Source: Gammaproteobacteria bacterium
GTDB taxonomy: Bacteria > Pseudomonadota > Gammaproteobacteria > Eutrophobiales > Eutrophobiaceae
Direction: 5' to 3'
Assembly (NCBI GenBank): GCA_003250975.1
Contig: QKIY01000028.1
Coordinates: forward strand, 124,001-188,000
DNA length: 64,000 nt
Both the position numbers and the translations under genes were made by a program. Positions 58,513 to 64,000 of this stretch are shown here, piece after piece; position 1 is the first letter of the stretch, and each line of letters starts with the position of its first letter. Under the pieces are notes generated by a model. It saw only the letters and a program-made list of their open reading frames with translations, made no database searches and was not told the DNA's origin.

Positions 58513-58914
58513 ATGACTGAATTCTCCTGGCCTATCAGAGTCTATTACGAGGATACGGATGCTCTCGGCATGGTCTACTACGCCAATTACCTTAAATTCC
58601 TTGAGCGTGCACGCACCGAAATGCTGCGCGTCGCCGGTATTGAGCTGGATCAGCTCGCAAAAAAGGCGAACAGTATATTTGCTGTGCGCAAGATCACAAT
58701 TGAGTACCTGAAGCCCGCTTTCTTCAATGAATTACTTACTGTTAATGTTAAAATCAGCGAGGTTCGCAAGGCCAGCATCCTGTTTCAACAAACCATCCTT
58801 AATCAGGACAATACCGTAATTTGTGAAGCGGATGTCAGGATTGCCTGCTTGAATAACCAGACCATGAAACCCGCCCTGATAGCTGACCAGATTATTGCGG
58901 AGCTAAATGCATGA
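58513..58914 (+). CDS. ybgC: Acyl-CoA thioesterase YbgC
   Basis: Hotdog-fold thioesterase of 133 residues encoded at the head of the tol-pal cluster. VYYEDTDALGMVYYANYLKFLERARTE contains the catalytic Asp (core EDTDALGMVYYANYL). E. coli YbgC hydrolyses short-chain acyl-CoA and associates with phospholipid-synthesis proteins. Its stop overlaps the tolQ start by four bases. Confidence 0.96.
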   Translation: MTEFSWPIRVYYEDTDALGMVYYANYLKFLERARTEMLRVAGIELDQLAKKANSIFAVRKITIEYLKPAFFNELLTVNVKISEVRKASILFQQTILNQDNTVICEADVRIACLNNQTMKPALIADQIIAELNA

Positions 58915-59585
58915 CACCTGATCTTTCGTTCATACACCTGATTACCAATGCAAGTCTCCTGGTGCAACTTGTGATGCTTGCGTTGCTGATTGCATCCGTT
59001 GTTTCCTGGAGCATGATTTTTAGCAAGCGTGTTTTGCTAAACAAGGCAAAGAAAGAAGCAGACCGGTTCGAGGAACTGTTCTGGTCTTCCGAGGACCTTA
59101 CGCCTCTTTACAACCGCATTAACAAGAAACGCGACGGCGCCACTGGCATGGAAAAACTGTTTGAGGCTGGCTTCAAGGAGTTTGCCCGCGTCAGGAACCA
59201 GCAGAACAAGGACCCGGAAGCAATGCTTGAAAGCGTGAACCGATCCATGCGTATCGCCATGAACAAGGAAGTGGATTATCTTGAGACCAACTTGTCATTC
59301 CTTGCAACAGTTGGATCAACGAGTCCCTATGTCGGCCTGTTCGGTACTGTGTGGGGTATCATGAATAGTTTCCGTGCGCTCGGTAATGTCAAGCAGGCCA
59401 CGATTGCAATGGTAGCGCCCGGGATCGCAGAGGCGCTTATTGCTACTGCCATGGGCTTGTTCGCTGCCATACCAGCAGTGATTGCCTACAACCGTTATTC
59501 AAATGAGGTTGAACGCCTGATCAATCGCTACGATATTTTTCTTGAGGAGTTTCTTTCTATTCTTCACCGCCATGCAAGCAACTGA
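58911..59585 (+). CDS. tolQ: Tol-Pal system proton channel subunit TolQ
   Basis: Inner-membrane protein of 224 residues with three helices (about 12-35, 130-155 and 165-190), forming the proton-driven motor with TolR. FLATVGSTSPYVGLFGTVWGIMNSF and ATAMGLFAAIPAVIAYN are the ExbB/MotA-type signatures (cores TSPYVGLFGTVWGI and GLFAAIPAV). It energises TolA, which constricts the outer membrane at division. Confidence 0.98.
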   Translation: MTPDLSFIHLITNASLLVQLVMLALLIASVVSWSMIFSKRVLLNKAKKEADRFEELFWSSEDLTPLYNRINKKRDGATGMEKLFEAGFKEFARVRNQQNKDPEAMLESVNRSMRIAMNKEVDYLETNLSFLATVGSTSPYVGLFGTVWGIMNSFRALGNVKQATIAMVAPGIAEALIATAMGLFAAIPAVIAYNRYSNEVERLINRYDIFLEEFLSILHRHASN

Positions 59586-59604
59586 TCCGGTTTATATATA
59601 AACC

Positions 59605-60027
59605 ATGCGCCAACGAATCCGTAAACGCCCCATGTCCGAGATCAATGTTGTACCGTACATTGACGTCATGCTGGTACTGCTAGTGATCTTCATGATCACT
59701 GCGCCATTGCTGACCCAGGGGATCAAGGTCGACCTGCCCGATGTGCCTTCAAAAGTTGTAGAGGCCACGGACAAGGAGCCCGTGATTGTCAATATCGATG
59801 CGGCTGGTAACTTTTACATCAATTACGGCGAGAACCAAGACAAGCCTATCGCAGCTAAAGATTTGGTTAACCGTATTAATGCCCTGTTGAAATATCAGCC
59901 AGGCATACCGGTTCTGGTCGGTGGCGATCAGTCGGTTCCCTATGGCCGCGTGGCAGAATTAATGGCGTTACTGCAAGGTGCAGGGGTACCCAGTATCGGC
60001 ATGATCACAGAATCACCGGAGCAGTAA
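59605..60027 (+). CDS. tolR: Tol-Pal system protein TolR
   Basis: 140 residues: a short cytoplasmic start, one helix (about 17-37) and a periplasmic domain. The proton-carrying Asp is in INVVPYIDVMLVLLVIFMIT (PYIDVMLVLL). It partners TolQ in the motor. It starts 19 bases after tolQ, and tolA follows after six. Confidence 0.98.
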   Translation: MRQRIRKRPMSEINVVPYIDVMLVLLVIFMITAPLLTQGIKVDLPDVPSKVVEATDKEPVIVNIDAAGNFYINYGENQDKPIAAKDLVNRINALLKYQPGIPVLVGGDQSVPYGRVAELMALLQGAGVPSIGMITESPEQ

Positions 60028-60033
60028 TCACCG

Positions 60034-60933
60034 ATGCTTACAGGCTGGCTCCTAAGGATTCGTTCCCTGGCTTTCTCTATCCTGCTACATGTGCTGGCGG
60101 CAGTACTTTTACTCATCAGTTTTGATTTCAGCGCGAAACCCATCCAGTTGCCGCCTGTCGATAATGTCAATATTGTCGATGCGGTAAGCGTTGATAAAAA
60201 AGAAGTGGAGAAAGAACTCAAACGGCTTAAGCAAACCGAAGCCGACAAGAAAGCAGCGGAGAAAAAACGCCTGCAGGAGCTGGAAGCCAGGGAAAAGAAA
60301 GCGAGGGAAAAGGCCGAAGAGTTGAAACAAAAACGCCTGCAGGAGGAAAAGAAACTGGCTGAGGCCAAGAAACAGAAGGAGCTGGAGCAAAAGCGCCGCG
60401 AGGAAGAGCAGAAAAAACTGGTACAGCTGGAAAAGGAAAAGGCGGAACTTGAAAAGCAAAGAAAACTCGAAGAAGAAAAGAAGCGTAAGGCGGAAGAAGA
60501 GAGAAAGAAAGTAGAGGAAGAGAAAAAACGTCTGGAGGCCGAGGCCGAGAAACAGCGCAAGGCAGAAGAAGCAAGGAAGAAAGCGGAGGCCGAACGCCTT
60601 TTGCAGGAGCAGCTGGCTGCCGAACAGGCTGAGCTCCAGAGGCAACAGGATGCCACCTTGTTACAAAAAGTTGCGGCAGCGATAACACGGAAGGTTGAAA
60701 ACAATTTCAACAAGACGGGACTTGAAGAAGGACTGTCATGCAAGTTACGGGTACGCCTGCTGCCCGGAGGAGATGTTGTGGATGTATCTGTTACACAGCC
60801 GAGTGGTAACGATATTTTTGACCGACGGGCAAGAACCGCCGTGCAAAAGGCCTCACCCCTCCCCGTGCCCGAGGATGCTGCAACATTCGAACGACTTAAT
60901 CTGAGAGATATTACTTTTAATTTCACGCCATAG
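60034..60933 (+). CDS. tolA: Tol-Pal system protein TolA
   Basis: Spans the periplasm between the TolQR motor and Pal/TolB. The 299 residues contain one N-terminal helix (about 11-31), a very long helical stretch rich in K, E, A, R and L (about 48-205), and a globular C-terminal domain (LSCKLRVRLLPGGDVVDVSV, ARTAVQKASPLPVP). It is shorter than E. coli TolA (421) mainly in the helical part. The repetitive composition produces a long but spurious antisense frame. Confidence 0.96.
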   Translation: MLTGWLLRIRSLAFSILLHVLAAVLLLISFDFSAKPIQLPPVDNVNIVDAVSVDKKEVEKELKRLKQTEADKKAAEKKRLQELEAREKKAREKAEELKQKRLQEEKKLAEAKKQKELEQKRREEEQKKLVQLEKEKAELEKQRKLEEEKKRKAEEERKKVEEEKKRLEAEAEKQRKAEEARKKAEAERLLQEQLAAEQAELQRQQDATLLQKVAAAITRKVENNFNKTGLEEGLSCKLRVRLLPGGDVVDVSVTQPSGNDIFDRRARTAVQKASPLPVPEDAATFERLNLRDITFNFTP

Positions 60934-60950
60934 GATGACGAGTTGGAATC

Positions 60951-62258
60951 ATGAGAATTACATTTAGTAAAACTGTTGCTCTACTATTTGCCTGCCTTTT
61001 GTCTATTTCCCGGGCGCAAGCTATCGAGATCATTATCGACAAAGGAGTTGAAGATCCGATACCGGTTGCCATTGTTCCCTTTGGCTGGTCACAATCCGCC
61101 AACCTGCCTCCGACCGATATTGCAGAGGTTATCAAAAGCGACTTGATTCGCAGTGGGCGTTTTTCCACGATGAGCGAAAAGGACCTGCCGCAAAAACCGA
61201 CTGATTTCAAGTCGGTAAATTTCAGGGACTGGCGCCTTCTAGGCATGGAAAACCTGGTCGTGGGTCAGGTAAACCTGGCCGCGGACGGTACCTATGAAAT
61301 AACCTTTCGCCTCATAGATGTCTATAAAGGCAAACAGATCGCCGGCTTCCGCATCCCCTCTAATTCAAAACAACTCAGAAAGACGGCTCACGAAATCAGC
61401 GATATAATCTATGAAAAGCTTATCGGGATTCGCGGAGCCTTTGCCACACGTATCGTTTATGTCACCCTGAACAAAAAACCCGACGGGACGAAACGCTACG
61501 CCCTGCAGGTGGCGGACGCAGATGGTTACAACCCTAAGGTGCTACTCGAATCTGGCGAGCCCCTGTTATCACCCGCTTGGTCACCGGACGGCAGACAGAT
61601 TGCCTATGTATCCTTTGAAGGTAAAAACTCGGCTATCTATATTCAGGATGTACAGACGGGAAAACGGCAGATGGTGGCATCGAACCAGGGGATTAACAGT
61701 GCGCCGTCATGGTCTCCGGACGGCAAACGGTTGGCATTAACACTTTCCAAGGACGGTAATCCGGAGATCTATATACTACATCTCGCCACAAAATCGCTGA
61801 CTCGGATCACCAACAACGCAGCGATCGACACGGAACCGTCCTGGTCCAGCAACGGCAAGCGGCTGGCATTCACATCTGACCGCGGCGGCAGCCCGCAGAT
61901 CTATGAAGTGAGCGTAAATGATGGACGGACAAAACGTGTCTCTTTCAACGGCGCATACAATGCCGGCCCGGTTTATTCTCCAGACGATTCATCGATAGCC
62001 GTTGTTCACGGTAATAGCGGCGTCTACAAGATAGGCTTGCTGGACCTCTCCTCGGGCCAGGTAACGACGCTGACCGATTCCCGGATGGACGAATCACCGA
62101 GTTTTTCACCCAACGGGCATATGATCATCTACACAACGACCGGGGCCAGCGGCACGGCCCTTGCCGCTATATCAGTTGACGGCACGGTACACCAGCGGCT
62201 TGCCTTGCAAAACGGAGAGGTGAGAGAACCGGTATGGGGCCCGTTTCTAAATCGTTAA
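60951..62258 (+). CDS. tolB: Tol-Pal system protein TolB
   Basis: Periplasmic protein of 435 residues. A signal peptide (LFACLLSISRAQA) is followed by an N-terminal domain (VAIVPFGWSQSANLPPTDIAEVI) and a six-bladed propeller with repeated SWSPDG-type motifs (PAWSPDGRQIAY, PSWSPDGKRLAL, PSWSSNGKRLAF, PVYSPDDSSIAV, PSFSPNGHMIIY). It binds Pal and the TolA C-terminus. Confidence 0.98.
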   Translation: MRITFSKTVALLFACLLSISRAQAIEIIIDKGVEDPIPVAIVPFGWSQSANLPPTDIAEVIKSDLIRSGRFSTMSEKDLPQKPTDFKSVNFRDWRLLGMENLVVGQVNLAADGTYEITFRLIDVYKGKQIAGFRIPSNSKQLRKTAHEISDIIYEKLIGIRGAFATRIVYVTLNKKPDGTKRYALQVADADGYNPKVLLESGEPLLSPAWSPDGRQIAYVSFEGKNSAIYIQDVQTGKRQMVASNQGINSAPSWSPDGKRLALTLSKDGNPEIYILHLATKSLTRITNNAAIDTEPSWSSNGKRLAFTSDRGGSPQIYEVSVNDGRTKRVSFNGAYNAGPVYSPDDSSIAVVHGNSGVYKIGLLDLSSGQVTTLTDSRMDESPSFSPNGHMIIYTTTGASGTALAAISVDGTVHQRLALQNGEVREPVWGPFLNR

Positions 62259-62341
62259 CAGAAATTACCATCTGCCGGAAAAATTCCAGTGACAGATACA
62301 GATAATTTAATTACATCATTTAAGATAAAGGAGAGAGATTT

Positions 62342-62875
62342 ATGACTATACGTTTAATTCTAATCACGCTGTTGGCCATGTTCATATTTGGCTGTGAGTC
62401 CACCACCGAAAAACGGGACGAGGTGGTGGTTGAGGACATGGGTACCTCTCTCGAGGGAGAGGCTGGCGCGGAAGATGGTGTGCAAACCTACGGGGCGATG
62501 GATGAAAGCCTGTCAGGGATGAGCGCCCTTGACGATCCAAACAGTCCGCTATCTACTCGTGTCATTTATTTTGAGTACGACAGCAGTGATATTCTGCCGG
62601 AATACCGCGGGGCGATCGAGGCTCATGCGGCCTTCCTTGCATCCAACCCCGACGTGAATGTCACCCTGGAAGGCCATGCCGATGAACGGGGATCCCGTGA
62701 ATACAACCTGGCCCTGGGTGAGCGCCGCGCTGAAACGGTGAAGCGGCAGATGACCCTGCTCGGTGCATCGGCTGCACAAATCATTACTGTCAGCTACGGC
62801 GAAGAACGTCCCGCGATAGATGGTCATGATGACTATGCATGGAGTCAGAACCGCCGGGTCGAGTTCCTCTACTAA
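62342..62875 (+). CDS. pal: Peptidoglycan-associated lipoprotein Pal
   Basis: Outer-membrane lipoprotein of 177 residues that grips peptidoglycan. The lipobox is FIFGC with C18 lipidated. An acidic, low-complexity linker leads to an OmpA-like domain (about 70-177) with VIYFEYDSSDI, LEGHADERGSREYNLALGERRAETVK (core GHADERGSREYN) and the final WSQNRRVEFLY. AAAGGAGAG precedes the ATG. Confidence 0.98.
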   Translation: MTIRLILITLLAMFIFGCESTTEKRDEVVVEDMGTSLEGEAGAEDGVQTYGAMDESLSGMSALDDPNSPLSTRVIYFEYDSSDILPEYRGAIEAHAAFLASNPDVNVTLEGHADERGSREYNLALGERRAETVKRQMTLLGASAAQIITVSYGEERPAIDGHDDYAWSQNRRVEFLY

Positions 62876-62892
62876 CAGCTCTGGTGAAAGCT

Positions 62893-63762
62893 ATGGCCAT
62901 AAATATCAGGACGACGATATTAACCCTGTTGATGGCAGGCATTTTCTGTTTACCGGCAACCGCCGCCGATGATACATCGGATATAGAAAAGCGACTGGCG
63001 AATGTTGAACGCCTGTTGCAGAACCAGGGCCTGCTTGACCTGTGGGAGCAACTGCATAAATTACAGTCGGAAGTTGCAAAACTGCGGGGACAACTTGAGG
63101 TCACCCAGCATGAACTACAAAAGCTGAAGGAGAAACAGCGCAGGCTGTATAACGACCTGGACTCACGCTTGCAGGCCCTCGGGAAACAGAGCCGGTCTGC
63201 TCCAGGTGAGCCGCCACTTGGAAATCTGGCGTCTGATCAATCTGCCGCGCCTCCCGTGGAAGGGACGGAAGGCGAGACATTGACGCTGTCAACTGTGAAT
63301 GCCACCAAGCGCGAGAGCGGTACCTCCACTTCAGGGGAAGAACCGGACACGCTGCCGGGGCCTGGCACAGATACTTCTGCGGCTGACCCGATCGAGATCC
63401 AGACGGCCTATCAGTCGGCCTTTCGCCTGCTGAAAGAGGCGGAATATGGACAGGCGATTACTGCCTTTGATACCTTTCTGCATGATTACCCGGACAGTCA
63501 GTACGCAGACAATGCCCGTTACTGGCTGGGCGAGGCCTATTTTGTTACCCGGCAGTTCGGACGCGCGATTGCTGAATATGTAAAACTTATCGAAGATTTT
63601 CCTGCCAGCAATAAAGCGCCCTCAGCGCTGCTTAAGATCGGCCATAGCTACAGGGAGCTTGGGCAAACAGAAGATGCCAGGCGGTATTACCAGGATGTCA
63701 TTGATAAATACCCGGGATCCTCTGCGGCAAAAGAAGCAGGGAAAGAGTTGAAACAATCATAA
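62893..63762 (+). CDS. cpoB: Cell division coordinator CpoB (YbgF)
   Basis: Periplasmic TPR protein of 289 residues from ATG at 62893; a longer in-frame start at 62839 lies inside pal and breaks the signal peptide (ILTLLMAGIFCLPATAA). A coiled coil follows (about 32-100, LLDLWEQLHKLQSEV), then a variable Ser/Thr/Glu-rich linker and three TPR units (QSAFRLLKEAEYGQAI, ARYWLGEAYFVTRQFGRAI, LLKIGHSYRELGQTEDA). It coordinates peptidoglycan synthesis with Tol-driven constriction. Confidence 0.95.
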   Translation: MAINIRTTILTLLMAGIFCLPATAADDTSDIEKRLANVERLLQNQGLLDLWEQLHKLQSEVAKLRGQLEVTQHELQKLKEKQRRLYNDLDSRLQALGKQSRSAPGEPPLGNLASDQSAAPPVEGTEGETLTLSTVNATKRESGTSTSGEEPDTLPGPGTDTSAADPIEIQTAYQSAFRLLKEAEYGQAITAFDTFLHDYPDSQYADNARYWLGEAYFVTRQFGRAIAEYVKLIEDFPASNKAPSALLKIGHSYRELGQTEDARRYYQDVIDKYPGSSAAKEAGKELKQS

Positions 63763-63801
63763 CAGCGGTACAACGCCTGCAAGTTTGTTAATATCCGGAT
63801 T

Positions 63802-64000
63802 ATGTCAACACCTCACACAAGCCACCAGGATATCAATGAGACCCTGTGCAAGACACTGAAGGTAAATGAGATCTTTTTTTCCCTCCAGGGAGAAACTGGT
63901 TTTGCCGGCCTGCCAACGATATTCATCCGGCTCACGGGTTGTCCGCTGCGCTGCTGTTATTGTGATACCGCCTATGCCTTTCATGCAGGCAAGAAGTTGC
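63802..64000 (+). CDS. queE: 7-carboxy-7-deazaguanine synthase QueE (3' end beyond window)
   Basis: The first 66 codons of a radical-SAM enzyme of queuosine synthesis, cut by the right edge. VNEIFFSLQGETGFAGLPTIFIRLTGC is the family opening (core SLQGETGFAG), and the cluster motif C-x3-C-x2-C appears as CPLRCCYC followed by DTAYAF. The start ATG lies 39 bases after cpoB. The tol-pal-cpoB-queE order is common in gammaproteobacteria. Confidence 0.95.
   Translation, partial: MSTPHTSHQDINETLCKTLKVNEIFFSLQGETGFAGLPTIFIRLTGCPLRCCYCDTAYAFHAGKKL

Noticed and set aside
59940-60926. 328-codon antisense ORF opposite tolA
   Set aside because: It is a low-complexity Ser/Phe/Cys frame created by the Lys/Glu/Ala-rich tolA helix; tolA is certain.

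Overview
The window is a dense chromosomal segment of a gammaproteobacterium, by eye about 50-55% GC. The gene orders aroQ-accB-accC-prmA, leuS-lptE-holA, nadD-rsfS-rlmH, ruvCAB and ybgC-tolQRAB-pal-cpoB all point to that class. SoxY/SoxZ sulfur carriers, a DsrE-like protein, a PPi-dependent phosphofructokinase beside a membrane pyrophosphatase, and NrtR control of NAD synthesis suggest a chemolithotrophic, probably sulfur-oxidising lineage (Chromatiales-like). This placement is an inference, since no rRNA lies in the window.

Layout. 1-6.8 kb (minus strand): cutA, dsbD, tlpA-like, aroQ, accB, accC, prmA and a zinc-ribbon DUF3426 gene cut by the left edge. 6.9-9.5 kb (plus): fxsA, then groES-groEL behind a consensus sigma-70 promoter overlapped by a CIRCE operator. 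9.7-12.4 kb: a methyltransferase, an exported metallo-beta-lactamase-fold hydrolase and a SixA-like phosphatase. 12.4-26.7 kb: a phosphate/polyphosphate region with ppx (plus) facing a minus-strand series phoB-phoR-pstS-pstC-pstA-pstB-phoU-ppk, and a divergent phosphate-porin gene. PHO-box-like repeats precede pstS, phoB and the porin, so capture across the outer membrane, ABC import, sensing and polyphosphate storage look co-regulated.

26.8-34.3 kb (plus): a ComEA-like protein, leuS, lptE, holA, proA, nadD, rsfS and rlmH. 34.3-42.5 kb is an accessory stretch between rlmH and maf. It holds two methyltransferases, a Cys-rich DUF1326 protein, a VanX-like lipoprotein, small membrane proteins, two two-helix channel proteins, a DsrE-like protein and a membrane-anchored protein with an L7/L12-like segment. 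42.6-47.2 kb: maf, an unknown exported protein, hppA, and a convergent PPi-dependent PFK sharing a bidirectional terminator with hppA. 47.4-49.7 kb: a BepA-like protease with soxY and soxZ, then a tRNA-Lys on the other strand.

49.9-54.6 kb: a FmdB-like protein, a DUF502 protein, aspS, then nrtR-nadA behind two tandem perfect palindromes. 54.6-64 kb: an alpha/beta hydrolase, yebC, ruvC-ruvA-ruvB, ybgC-tolQ-tolR-tolA-tolB-pal-cpoB, and the start of queE cut by the right edge. No gene-free gap exceeds 300 bases (the longest, 24951-25239, is regulatory). I saw no insertion sequence, CRISPR array, prophage or rRNA gene.
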